Assembly (NCBI RefSeq): GCF_003286915.1
Contig: NZ_QMFY01000002.1
Span: 496,001 to 560,000 of the forward strand
Length of the DNA stretch: 64,000 nucleotides
Direction: 5' to 3'
From: Pseudochryseolinea flava
GTDB lineage: Bacteria > Bacteroidota > Bacteroidia > Cytophagales > Cyclobacteriaceae
Positions 1 through 8,500 of the stretch are shown one piece after another. Within the stretch, counting starts at the first letter, position 1. Every line of letters begins with the position of its first letter. The notes beneath the pieces were generated by a model. It saw nothing but the letters and a program-made list of their open reading frames with translations, ran no database searches and was not told the origin of the DNA. Made by a program: the position numbers and the translations under genes.

Positions 1-3000
1 ATTTCGGGACTGAACGGCTTCGTCATATAAGCATCGGCACCAATCTCAATGCCTTCCTTATGATCGGTTAACGAAGTTTTCGCCGTTAATAGAATAATCG
101 GAATATGACTAGTTCTAATATTACGTTTCAACTGCTTGCATAGCTCGATACCATCCATGCCTGGCATCATGATATCGCTGATGATTAAATCCGGATGGTG
201 TGCTTGCGCTGACGCTAATCCCTCATCGCCATTCGACGCTTCATATACTTTATAGTCTTCACCAAAATATTCTTTAATGAACGTTCTGATCTCGTCATCA
301 TCCTCCACAATCAGAATTGAACTAAAACCTTTACGTGTACCATGCTCGTCGTCGTGTATTTCGCTAACGGTTGTCGTTAGCGCGGGATGTAGGATTGGCT
401 CTTCCGCAGAAACAAAATCTTCAGGCTTAAAATGTTCTTTTCCAAGAGGAATCTTGATGCTGAACACGGAACCGTTTCCTTCTTCACTTTCTACATAAAT
501 ATCCCCTTTGTGAAGATGAACGAGTTTTCTTGCCAATGACAAGCCGATACCCGAATTCATGGAGCCAGCAGGATTACCTTTATAAAACCACTCGAAAATA
601 CTGCTCATGTGTTTCTTCGGAATACCGATCCCGTTGTCTCGCACTTTTACAATGACTCGACCGTGCGGATATTTTTCTGATACATGGGTAGCACAAGACA
701 CAACAATCTCATCACCCGCGCCGATGTATTTAAAGGCGTTGGAAATAATATTATTCAATACCATCTCCATCTTTTCTTTATCGAACCAAACCAAAATAGA
801 AGGATGCTCCGTTACAAACTCAAAACGAATGTTGCGCTTAGCCGCAAGATCTTTGAATGTGACATAAATATCATTGACAAACGGCACGATATCTTCTTCT
901 TTGATCTTTAAGAACACGTTGCCGCTTTCAATCTTTCGATAGTCGATCAGTTTGTTGATGAGCATCAGCAACTTATTGGCGTTCCGATGAACCATGCGTA
1001 ACTTTTTGCCATTCGGTGTTTCAGAATCTTCCTCCGACATCATATCCTCAAGCGGTCCCATGATTAGCGTAAGCGGTGTTCTAAACTCATGCGACACTTC
1101 CGTAAAAAAGGTAAGCTTCTCCATCGCCAACCGTTTTTCACTCTTACGATGGGCTTTTTCTATTTTTAAACGCTTACGCAATGAATATTGCTTTCTCGTG
1201 AATCTGAAAATTAAAAGTCCAGCGGTAAGTGCAATTAAAGAATAAGCAACATATGCCAACGGCGTTTGCGACCATGGTGCTTTAATGGTGATGGCAAGGC
1301 TCACATAGTCGTCGCTCCAAACATTTTCTTGATTAGATGCTTTAACTTTGAATGTGTAGTCGCCAGGTTTAAGGTAACGGTAAGTCGCTGTTCGTTGATG
1401 ACCGACAAAGTTCCAATCATCATCAAGCCCATCTAATTTATAAGCGTAATTATTTTTCTCCGGATAGCTATAACTCAATCCGAGAAATTCAAATGTTACT
1501 ACCGACTGATCGTGATTGAGAACAATTTTCTTTGTACGGTTAATAACCTGTCGAAGCATGGGCTCACCATCGACACTATCCTGAATAGAGACAGGCTTAT
1601 TAAAAATTTGTAGGCCCGATATCATCACCGTTGGCTTGACGACTTTTTCCTCGTTTTGGTCGGGATAAAAAATATTTGCGCCTTGCGTACCGCCGAAGCA
1701 CATGTATCCAGAGAGATAATTATAAATTCCCGACCCTGGATTAAACTGTCCTTCTTGCAAACCATCTAGTGTTTCGTAACGCGTGAATTTTTGTGACTGT
1801 ACATTAAACCGAGAAACACCTGCGTTTGTACTTGCCCAACAGTTTCCTTTATTGTCGATGAGAACAGCATACACCGTATTGTTAGAAAGGCCATCTTTTT
1901 CGGTAAAGCCTCTGAGAATATCTTTCTGCAAATCGTAGCAATAAAGTCCGCCGCCGCCCGTACCGATCCACAACTTTCCTTGACGATCTGCATTTAGCGT
2001 AAATACAATTTCACTTTGAAGCTGCCCTCGTGCATCTCCCTGACTAAAAAAACGAGAAGTTTGTTGTGTTGCATCATTGTACCGATGTAAGCCATCACCA
2101 TAAAAACCCAACCAGAGATTACCTTGCTTATCCTCAGTAATACTTCTGATGTCACCGTCACGCAGCATGCCGCGAAAGTTTTCACGATGGCCATACACCT
2201 GTGTATGTTGATCAATCAGACAAAGTCCTCCACGATTTGTCCCAACCCAAATATTTTTCTTTGAGTCTTCAAAAATTACACGCACATCATTGACGCCTTG
2301 CCGGTCTTCATCGCCTTTGAATTTAAAATGCGTAAATGAATCCGAATCACGATTGTAACAAAATACACCTTGCGCATAGGTTCCAAACCACAGTCGACCA
2401 CGGGAATCGCAAAGCGCAGAAAGCACAGCATTATCACCAATACTCCCCTTCTTCCCATCCGCCGTATAATGCTTGACATCAGAACCTGAAATTCCTTTTT
2501 TATAAAGTCCGTTGCCATCGGTACCAAGCCAGAGGTTGCCATCATGATCGTAGCACATACCGTAATACGACACAAAACTCATCGTCGATTCTTTGTATAA
2601 CGCCTGCTGGATTTTCACAAATTTCTCCTTATCGCTACTAATCATGTAAACACCGTCACCGAAAGTGCCTACCCAAAGATTTTTATTTCGATCCTCGTAA
2701 ATAGATTGTATTGTTTTTTTAGAGATATCAAAGTCATCGAGGTTTCCGATGGACGAAAAGATAAAATCATCAACGGGGCGTGTTATCATTTGCCGCAGAT
2801 CAAGTTTGAATAAACCACTACCCTGCGTTCCTATCCATAAATTTTCATTTCGGTCGACAGCGAGAGAAAAAATACTTTTTTTAGCGATCGAAAATTTTGC
2901 ATCGTTAAAAACAAAAAACTTATTGAGGCGACGAAGGTAAACTACCAATCCCTTTGACGTTCCGATCCAAATATTACTAGCATAGTCTTCCACAATAGCG

Positions 3001-3710
3001 TGAACATTTTGCGATGGAAGTTTCATCGCATTCGACAACGCATCAACTTTATCGACAACCTTTCCGTCATTAACCTTAAACACGTTGAGTCCACCATCTT
3101 GCGTGCCGACCCATAAAATCCCTTGCTTATCTTCGAGGAGCGTAACGGTACGGGTACTGGTCAACCCAATGGGTGACGACGTGTCATATGTAACATACTT
3201 CTTCGACTTTTTATTAAAGGAAGCAAAACCACTTCCGTACCAGGCAATCCATAAATTTTTAGCTACACCTTCCGTAATAAAACTAACATCGTTGCTGGAA
3301 GCGTGATCCGATTTTGCAGGACGGTGCTGGTATAAAGTGAATGATTCGATATTCGGATCGAACTGGAGCAAGCCTTTACGAGACGACACCCATAACGTTC
3401 CTTCGGAGTCTCTGAAAAGTGACTGTATAAAATTATCAGGAAGGCCGTTGGTTTTGAGCGGGTCGTGCTTAAAAACTTTGAAGTTGTAGCCATCAAAACG
3501 GTTAAGACCATCTTCCGTCGCGATCCAGATAAGTGACTCGTCGTCTTGGAATACGCTGTTAACAACTGCTTGCGAAAGGCCATCTTTCAGGTTGTAATGC
3601 TTGACCAGATTTTCTTGCAGAAATTGAGCGTTCGTACTTCCGATGCAAAACAGCATCAACACGATCATGATTTGCAAAATTCGCCTTACCTGTAAAAAGT
3701 ATCCCGTCAT
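1..3710 (-). CDS. hybrid two-component system sensor/regulator (HTCS), C-terminus cut by window edge
   Basis: This is an inner-membrane one-protein signalling system of the kind that senses glycan breakdown products and activates polysaccharide utilisation genes. The reading frame starts at ATG 3710 and stays open to base 1, giving 1236 visible codons. Order: signal peptide about residues 1-27 (ending NAQF), a long beta-propeller of Reg_prop repeats (for example SLIWIATEDGLNRFDGYNF) to about residue 720, a Y_Y_Y domain, one membrane helix near 815-835, a HisKA domain with phospho-acceptor His874 in SHEFRTPL, an ATPase domain with NNIISNAFKY and GIGIP, and a receiver with Asp1179 in SDIMMPGMDG. 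The frame leaves the window just after GADAYMTKPFSPE. An AraC-type DNA-binding domain is expected beyond base 1 but is not seen. It is divergent from the dienelactone hydrolase at 3997. Confidence 0.95.
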   Translation of the reverse strand, partial: MTGYFLQVRRILQIMIVLMLFCIGSTNAQFLQENLVKHYNLKDGLSQAVVNSVFQDDESLIWIATEDGLNRFDGYNFKVFKHDPLKTNGLPDNFIQSLFRDSEGTLWVSSRKGLLQFDPNIESFTLYQHRPAKSDHASSNDVSFITEGVAKNLWIAWYGSGFASFNKKSKKYVTYDTSSPIGLTSTRTVTLLEDKQGILWVGTQDGGLNVFKVNDGKVVDKVDALSNAMKLPSQNVHAIVEDYASNIWIGTSKGLVVYLRRLNKFFVFNDAKFSIAKKSIFSLAVDRNENLWIGTQGSGLFKLDLRQMITRPVDDFIFSSIGNLDDFDISKKTIQSIYEDRNKNLWVGTFGDGVYMISSDKEKFVKIQQALYKESTMSFVSYYGMCYDHDGNLWLGTDGNGLYKKGISGSDVKHYTADGKKGSIGDNAVLSALCDSRGRLWFGTYAQGVFCYNRDSDSFTHFKFKGDEDRQGVNDVRVIFEDSKKNIWVGTNRGGLCLIDQHTQVYGHRENFRGMLRDGDIRSITEDKQGNLWLGFYGDGLHRYNDATQQTSRFFSQGDARGQLQSEIVFTLNADRQGKLWIGTGGGGLYCYDLQKDILRGFTEKDGLSNNTVYAVLIDNKGNCWASTNAGVSRFNVQSQKFTRYETLDGLQEGQFNPGSGIYNYLSGYMCFGGTQGANIFYPDQNEEKVVKPTVMISGLQIFNKPVSIQDSVDGEPMLRQVINRTKKIVLNHDQSVVTFEFLGLSYSYPEKNNYAYKLDGLDDDWNFVGHQRTATYRYLKPGDYTFKVKASNQENVWSDDYVSLAITIKAPWSQTPLAYVAYSLIALTAGLLIFRFTRKQYSLRKRLKIEKAHRKSEKRLAMEKLTFFTEVSHEFRTPLTLIMGPLEDMMSEEDSETPNGKKLRMVHRNANKLLMLINKLIDYRKIESGNVFLKIKEEDIVPFVNDIYVTFKDLAAKRNIRFEFVTEHPSILVWFDKEKMEMVLNNIISNAFKYIGAGDEIVVSCATHVSEKYPHGRVIVKVRDNGIGIPKKHMSSIFEWFYKGNPAGSMNSGIGLSLARKLVHLHKGDIYVESEEGNGSVFSIKIPLGKEHFKPEDFVSAEEPILHPALTTTVSEIHDDEHGTRKGFSSILIVEDDDEIRTFIKEYFGEDYKVYEASNGDEGLASAQAHHPDLIISDIMMPGMDGIELCKQLKRNIRTSHIPIILLTAKTSLTDHKEGIEIGADAYMTKPFSPE

Positions 3711-3996
3711 ATTATTCTCGCCTGCACCGTTACTAAAACTGGCGTTAAACTTAAGTTTTGAAGCCGTTGCCGCATAATTTACGAAAAAGAATCACAGGGG
3801 GCATGCGGGTATTTCAGGCGGGGCATTTGTGTTTTTGAAGCCGTCCCATTACAAATTCCCCATTCTTTAGAGGAATTATTTAAAAATAAGCCTTTGCAGA
3901 TCACCCAATCGACAGCGCACGTTTTGAGAATCCAGCCGAGGATCGAAATCTGACCTTCAAATATTTTACTAACTTGAAATTCCAAACCGATGTATC

Positions 3997-4884
3997 ATGG
4001 AAGAAATCAGAAAAGAAGATATCAAACAGGAAGTATTCGATCTTTATGACGATTATGCGCACAACCGGATTGAGCGACGTGAATTTGTCAAACAACTTTC
4101 GACCTATGCCGTGGGCGGCCTAACGCTAGCATCGTTGATGAGTTTTTTAATGCCAGACTATAAAGGTCAAATTCAGATTCAAAACGACGATCCAAGATTG
4201 AAGTCAGAAACGATTTCATACTCATCGCCAAAAGGCGGTGGCACAATCAAGGCATTGTTGTCAAAACCTGCCGACGCGAAAGGTAAACTGGGTGGAATTG
4301 TTGTTGTGCACGAGAATCGCGGACTGAATCCGCATATCGCAGACGTTGCGCGGCGCGCTGCTTTAGCAGGATTTATCTCTATAGCACCCGATGCCTTAAC
4401 GCCATTGGGCGGCTATCCCGGTAACGACGATCAGGGTCGTGAACTTCAAAGCAAGCGCGATCGAAATGAAATGCTCGAAGACTTCATTGCCGCATACGAC
4501 TATTTAAAAACACATAAAGATTGTAATGGAAAAGTTGGTGTCGTTGGCTTTTGTTTCGGTGGATGGATATCCAACATGATGGCTACACGCATTCCAACAT
4601 TGGCCGCGGCTGTGCCATTCTACGGTGGGCAACCTGCTACAGAAGATGTGCCGAAGATAAATGCGCCGCTGCTACTTCACTACGCTGCATTAGACACCCG
4701 CGTCAATGAAGGCTGGCCAGCATACGAAGCCGCTTTGAAAGAAAACAAAAAAGATTACGTTGCGCACATGTATGCGAATGCCAATCACGGCTTCCATAAC
4801 GATACAACACCGCGGTATGATAAGACTGCTGCGGAACTTGCTTGGCAACGCACCGTCGACTTCTTTAAAGACAAACTAAAATAA
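3997..4884 (+). CDS. dienelactone hydrolase family protein, possibly Tat-exported
   Basis: This 295-residue alpha/beta hydrolase has the dienelactone hydrolase layout. The nucleophile is Cys186 in GFCFGG, the acid Asp233 in ALDTRV and the base His264 in NHGFHND; the HENRGL segment at 105-110 matches the oxyanion-side loop of the family. Residues 24-55 ([11 protein letters not shown] followed by a hydrophobic stretch) look like a twin-arginine-style export signal or membrane anchor, set unusually far from the N-terminus. The substrate cannot be told from sequence; the family hydrolyses cyclic lactones and other small esters. The gene stands alone between the divergent HTCS and a convergent methyltransferase whose stop lies only 7 bases away. 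Confidence 0.9.
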   Translation: MEEIRKEDIKQEVFDLYDDYAHNRIERREFVKQLSTYAVGGLTLASLMSFLMPDYKGQIQIQNDDPRLKSETISYSSPKGGGTIKALLSKPADAKGKLGGIVVVHENRGLNPHIADVARRAALAGFISIAPDALTPLGGYPGNDDQGRELQSKRDRNEMLEDFIAAYDYLKTHKDCNGKVGVVGFCFGGWISNMMATRIPTLAAAVPFYGGQPATEDVPKINAPLLLHYAALDTRVNEGWPAYEAALKENKKDYVAHMYANANHGFHNDTTPRYDKTAAELAWQRTVDFFKDKLK

Positions 4885-4891
4885 TCGTCGG

Positions 4892-5395
4892 TCATAGACA
4901 CGCCTTAAAGCAAACACCATTATTCGACTTCGTAAATTCCATCTCAACAATATTAAAAGCATGCTCCTCTAAACACTCAGCGATTGCATCAACCATTGTT
5001 GATTTGATTTTACCTGGCGCATCATAAAACACAAAAAGTTCAGCGCGTCTACGCATCATCTTTTTTAGCACCTGAAATTCAGCCTCATTCGGTTTCTTCC
5101 AAAAGAAGTTCACATTGAATGCAACAATCTTATTGAATGAAGATCCAGAATTGAAGTGAGCGAAATCTGACTTATAAACCTCAGCATGGGATGATGCTAT
5201 AAAATCACGAAGTCGTTTCTGGGCTTTGCCTACCATAGCAGACGACTTATCAATGGCAACAACTTTTCCACTAGTCAGTGTCGACGCAATCATCGCGGCA
5301 AGCACGCCCGAGCCACACCCAATATCTAATAACTTCTCTGACTTTTTTACGTCAAGTATTCCCAACGCCCAGTTAAATCTTGATGCTGTTAACAT
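4892..5395 (-). CDS. class I SAM-dependent methyltransferase, small
   Basis: A 167-residue Rossmann-fold methyltransferase. Motif I is LLDIGCGSGVLAAM at residues 22-35, followed by an acidic residue in VVAIDKSSAM that would hold the ribose of S-adenosylmethionine. Later strands (KSDFAHF, KIVAFNVNFFW, LFVFYDAP) fit the rest of the fold. The N-terminal helix SRFNWALGILDV resembles the cap of small methyltransferases often annotated as UbiE-like. The substrate is unknown. It is convergent with the dienelactone hydrolase and has no operon partner. Confidence 0.85.
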   Translation of the reverse strand: MLTASRFNWALGILDVKKSEKLLDIGCGSGVLAAMIASTLTSGKVVAIDKSSAMVGKAQKRLRDFIASSHAEVYKSDFAHFNSGSSFNKIVAFNVNFFWKKPNEAEFQVLKKMMRRRAELFVFYDAPGKIKSTMVDAIAECLEEHAFNIVEMEFTKSNNGVCFKACL

Positions 5396-5704
5396 CTTTA
5401 AAAAATAGTGACGTCACTTGATAAATACAATACAGCTCGAGCAAATTATCGCGAACTTTGTCACATCCTAATAAATATCTAGCGACTAGAATAAACCGAA
5501 TCACAATACAATGTTATCAAGAGTCAAATCGAAACTACGCTTGTCACCTTACCGGCACGTTTCCCGATTACAGCGTTTGCTAGATCGCTACAGCCGCCGC
5601 TATCATAACCAATTATAATGTGATTATATCTAAATTAAGTCAGCCATTATTTCCCTTTTAAAGGTTATATTTATAGTCGTTCGCACCCTCATAACACAAT
5701 ACCA
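5396..5704. other. intergenic region with a possible 35-codon basic ORF
   Basis: This 309-base AT-rich gap lies between a minus-strand methyltransferase and a plus-strand TerC protein. It holds a GC-richer stretch with a short plus-strand frame at 5511-5618 encoding 35 residues with 8 Arg and 2 Lys. I see no TAnnTTTG element in good position and no known riboswitch. A yybP-ykoY-type leader, which precedes TerC/Alx genes in some bacteria, is not recognisable. Confidence 0.4.
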
Positions 5705-6628
5705 ATGTCGGAAACCGCTATCTGGATCAGCTTCAATCTCTTCGTCGCGTTCTTTCTCGTTCTTGACCTTGGTGTCTTTCACAAAAAATCAGAAGAAGTC
5801 TCTGTTAAGGAAGCTTTGATTTGGACCGCTGTGTGGGTTTTCATGGCCTTCTTGTTCAATATTTTTATCTACTACCAACTTGGCGAGGCAAAAGCCTATG
5901 AGTTCTTCACCGGATATCTCATCGAAAAATCGCTAAGCGTTGACAACATCTTTGTCATCATCCTGATCTTCTCATACTTCAACGTTCCCGCGGCATATCA
6001 ACACAAGGTATTATTTTGGGGAATCTTGGGTGCGCTATTGATGCGTGTTGGTTTTATCTTGGCAGGTGTCGAATTGATTCACAAATTCCATTGGTTGATC
6101 TACATCTTCGGAGGATTCCTGGTGATCACGGGAATCCGGATCCTCACACAAGGTGACGCGAAACTTGAACCTGAGAAAAATCCGTTGATCAGAATCATTC
6201 GGAAGGCAATTCCGGTAACACCAAACTTCGTAGGCGATAAATTTTTTGTTTCCATCAACAAAAAAGTTTGGGCAACACCACTCTTTCTCGTTGTGGTCAC
6301 CATCGAGGCTACTGATCTGATTTTCGCTGTCGATAGCATCCCAGCAATTCTATCCATATCAGATGACGCCCTCATCGTGTATACTTCGAACGTATTCGCC
6401 ATCATGGGACTTCGATCACTATACTTCGCCATCGCTGGGATGGAAAAATATTTTACATACCTGAAATACGGACTTTCAGCCATACTCATCTTCGTCGGTG
6501 TGAAAATGTGCATTGGTGATCTCTACAAAATTCCGATCGAGATCTCTTTGATGTTTATTGTGTTAACACTTTCCGTGGCAGTCATTGCATCGCTTGCACA
6601 CAATGCAAAGCACGACGCAAAAAAATAG
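5705..6628 (+). CDS. TerC/Alx family integral membrane protein
   Basis: A 307-residue polytopic membrane protein with about eight or nine hydrophobic segments and the acidic motifs typical of TerC/Alx proteins: FLVLDLGVF near the start, KSLSVDNIFVI around residue 80, and TIEATDLIFAVDSIPAI around residue 200. Members are linked to tellurite resistance and to manganese or calcium efflux (Alx and MntP-like roles), with the conserved aspartates in the membrane. Its length fits the Alx subgroup rather than the longer TerC fusions with a CBS domain. It is monocistronic. Metal export is family knowledge; the specific ion is not readable from the sequence. Confidence 0.9.
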   Translation: MSETAIWISFNLFVAFFLVLDLGVFHKKSEEVSVKEALIWTAVWVFMAFLFNIFIYYQLGEAKAYEFFTGYLIEKSLSVDNIFVIILIFSYFNVPAAYQHKVLFWGILGALLMRVGFILAGVELIHKFHWLIYIFGGFLVITGIRILTQGDAKLEPEKNPLIRIIRKAIPVTPNFVGDKFFVSINKKVWATPLFLVVVTIEATDLIFAVDSIPAILSISDDALIVYTSNVFAIMGLRSLYFAIAGMEKYFTYLKYGLSAILIFVGVKMCIGDLYKIPIEISLMFIVLTLSVAVIASLAHNAKHDAKK

Positions 6629-6750
6629 GCAGTCAGAATTTCGGCGTCACCAATAACCACCTCATGCTGTTGTGACGACGTTTTAAACATCGGCCAAAAG
6701 TTATTCAACCTCGCTCACAACAAAGCATCCCTCCCATCAATGATAAGTTA

Positions 6751-6772
6751 TTGAATGCGTGCTCACGCTTCA
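6751..6772. promoter_or_regulatory. inverted repeat upstream of the Nudix regulator
   Basis: The arms TTGAA and GCGTG are mirrored by CACGC and TTCAA around a CT centre, with one extra T in the left arm. It sits about 48-70 bases before the ATG at 6820 and has no following T-run, so an operator is more likely than a terminator. It does not resemble the two operators before nadM. Confidence 0.45.
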
Positions 6773-6819
6773 ACAACTTCTGATTTTTAACTGTACATGA
6801 TTTATCCTAATTTGACGAC

Positions 6820-7503
6820 ATGAAGCAAGACATCAAAGTTTCTGTTGACGCAGTAGTATTTGGCTATGATCCAGACCACGGAATGCAACTCTTGCTGATC
6901 AAACGTAGAGACGAACCATTCCAAAAAATGTGGGCACTCCCGGGTGGACTTGTGCTTGATGGAGAATCACTTGACGATGCTGTCAACCGCGAATTAAAGG
7001 AGGAAGCAGGTATCCGCGTAAACTACCTCGAACAATTGTATACATTCGGAAAACCAACCAGAGATCCGAGAAATCATGCGATATCCGTTTCGTATTTTGC
7101 GCTCGTAAGACCAAAGGATTTCCAAATTAGTGCGCAATCAGATGCTGAAGATGTAGCGTGGTTTGACATCCAGAAACTACCAAAACTCGCTTTTGATCAT
7201 AAAGAAATTATCAACGTTGCGATTAAACGATTGCGCGGAAAAATCACCTACGAGCCTGTGGGATTCGAACTCCTTGATAAAGCATTTCCATTTTCTGACT
7301 TGGAAAACCTTTACCAAGCATTGCTAGGGCGTGAGATCGATCGCAGAAACTTTAAGAAGAAAATTGCAAAACTCAGCATACTTGAGGCTTTGAATGAAAC
7401 CATACAACGAAAATCGGGAAGACCCGCACAGCTCTTTAAATTCAACCGAAAAAAATACTTCGAATTGAAAGAAAAAGGCTACAACTTCGACTTTTTCGCC
7501 TAA
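6820..7503 (+). CDS. nrtR: Nudix-domain transcriptional regulator, NrtR type
   Basis: A 227-residue protein with an N-terminal Nudix domain (about 1-145) and a C-terminal winged-helix region (about 150-227, ending in LFKFNRKKYFELKEKGYNF). This is the layout of NrtR, the repressor of NAD metabolism genes whose Nudix domain binds ADP-ribose-type ligands. The Nudix box is intact here (ALPGGLVLDGE, then RELKEEAGI), so hydrolysis of ADP-ribose may be retained, whereas several NrtR proteins have a degraded box. The next two genes are NAD salvage enzymes, and two inverted repeats lie between this gene and nadM, which strongly supports the regulatory role. Confidence 0.88.
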   Translation: MKQDIKVSVDAVVFGYDPDHGMQLLLIKRRDEPFQKMWALPGGLVLDGESLDDAVNRELKEEAGIRVNYLEQLYTFGKPTRDPRNHAISVSYFALVRPKDFQISAQSDAEDVAWFDIQKLPKLAFDHKEIINVAIKRLRGKITYEPVGFELLDKAFPFSDLENLYQALLGREIDRRNFKKKIAKLSILEALNETIQRKSGRPAQLFKFNRKKYFELKEKGYNFDFFA

Positions 7504-7522
7504 AATCGCCACCTCAACACAT

Positions 7523-7543
7523 TTAGCGTACTTTTTACGCAAA
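7523..7543. promoter_or_regulatory. candidate NrtR operator 1 upstream of nadM
   Basis: TTAGCGTA, a 5-base spacer, then TACGCAAA: an inverted repeat with one mismatch between arms. The same pattern recurs 52 bases downstream (centre to centre), close to five helical turns, so two bound dimers would lie on the same DNA face. It lies just upstream of the likely -33 region. Confidence 0.7.
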
Positions 7544-7570
7544 TACATTTCAAGGAAACAACTTTCATCC

Positions 7571-7578
7571 TATATTTG
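7571..7578 (+). promoter_or_regulatory. promoter -7 element of nadM-nadV
   Basis: TATATTTG matches the Bacteroidota -7 consensus TAnnTTTG exactly. A TTTC at 7548-7551 could serve as a weak -33 element with a 19-base spacer. Operator 2 starts inside this element, so bound regulator would block the polymerase. Confidence 0.65.
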
Positions 7579-7596
7579 CGTATAATTTACACAAAT
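7574..7596. promoter_or_regulatory. candidate NrtR operator 2 overlapping the nadM promoter
   Basis: ATTTGCGTA, a 5-base spacer, then TACACAAAT, an inverted repeat with one mismatch. It shares the pattern TTwGCGTA-N5-TACrCAAA with operator 1 and overlaps the -7 element, the expected place for a repressor site. Confidence 0.72.
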
Positions 7597-7606
7597 TAAC
7601 AGCAAC

Positions 7607-8497
7607 ATGATCGGCGTTATCATAGCTCGACTTCAAACACCCTACCTCCACCCGGGACATATTGGCCTCATCGAATCCGTGAAAGCCAAGCATAGAAAAG
7701 TTGTTATCATTTTAGGTGTGTCGCCCGTATTAGGAAGCAAGAGAAATCCACTCGATTTTCCCACCCGTGAAAAAATGATCAAAAAATCATTCCCTGAGAT
7801 CATCGTCCTTCCACTCCCCGATCATCCATTGGACACCACTTGGTCTACCACATTAGATACACTATTGACGAACACTTTTCCCGGAGCCTCTTTCGCCCTC
7901 TACGGCAGTCGCGACAGCTTTATTGACTACTATTCAGGAAAAAACGTGGTCGTCGAAATTCCCGCACAAGGCCAACACAACGCAACACAACTGCGTGAAT
8001 TCGCCCAAGATGAAACAATGGATTCAATGGAATTCAGATCAGGAATTATTTACGCTTACGCCAATACTTACAACAAAGTGTATCCCACCGTCGACATCGC
8101 AGTTTTTAGAAACAACCGTGCAGAGATTCTGTTAGGAAAAAAAGACATTGACCAAAAATGGAGACTCATTGGGGGCTTCAGCGACCCGACCGACGAAAGT
8201 TTTGAATGCGCTGCACTTCGTGAACTTCGAGAAGAATGTGGCGATATTACCGTAGCACCGATGCAATACGAAACGTCACTCAACATAAATGATTGGCGAT
8301 ATCAACGTGAGACCGATAAAATCATTACGACACTTTTCTCTACAAACTATATTAGCGGCACTCCCGTCGCTAATGATGATCTCGCAGAATTGAATTGGTT
8401 CAAGCTTAACGAACTAAGTGATCTCATCAAAAATAATCTTACTACCCCCACACACACGCCGCTCCTCAATACTCTTATCACGAAATACACCAAATAA
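7607..8497 (+). CDS. nadM: bifunctional NMN adenylyltransferase / Nudix hydrolase (NadM-Nudix)
   Basis: A 296-residue fusion. The N-terminal half (about 1-165) is a nucleotidyltransferase with the HxGH motif in LHPGHIGLIE and a second ATP motif NATQLR, as in NadM-type nicotinamide mononucleotide adenylyltransferases, which make NAD from NMN and ATP. The C-terminal half (about 170-296) is a Nudix domain with GGFSDPTDE and RELREECGD; one residue is inserted between G and E relative to the strict box. The fused Nudix domain typically hydrolyses ADP-ribose. It is followed after 3 bases by the nicotinamide phosphoribosyltransferase, whose product NMN is its substrate, and is probably repressed through the two upstream operators. 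Confidence 0.93.
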   Translation: MIGVIIARLQTPYLHPGHIGLIESVKAKHRKVVIILGVSPVLGSKRNPLDFPTREKMIKKSFPEIIVLPLPDHPLDTTWSTTLDTLLTNTFPGASFALYGSRDSFIDYYSGKNVVVEIPAQGQHNATQLREFAQDETMDSMEFRSGIIYAYANTYNKVYPTVDIAVFRNNRAEILLGKKDIDQKWRLIGGFSDPTDESFECAALRELREECGDITVAPMQYETSLNINDWRYQRETDKIITTLFSTNYISGTPVANDDLAELNWFKLNELSDLIKNNLTTPTHTPLLNTLITKYTK

Positions 8498-8500
8498 TTC

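Noticed and set aside
5560-5704. Manganese (yybP-ykoY) riboswitch before the TerC/Alx gene
   Set aside because: A GCCGCCG-like string is present, but the conserved paired loops of that class are not.
6645-6677. Terminator after the TerC gene (CGTCAC/GTGACG)
   Set aside because: Only 6 bp with a 21-base loop and a short T-run; too weak to claim.
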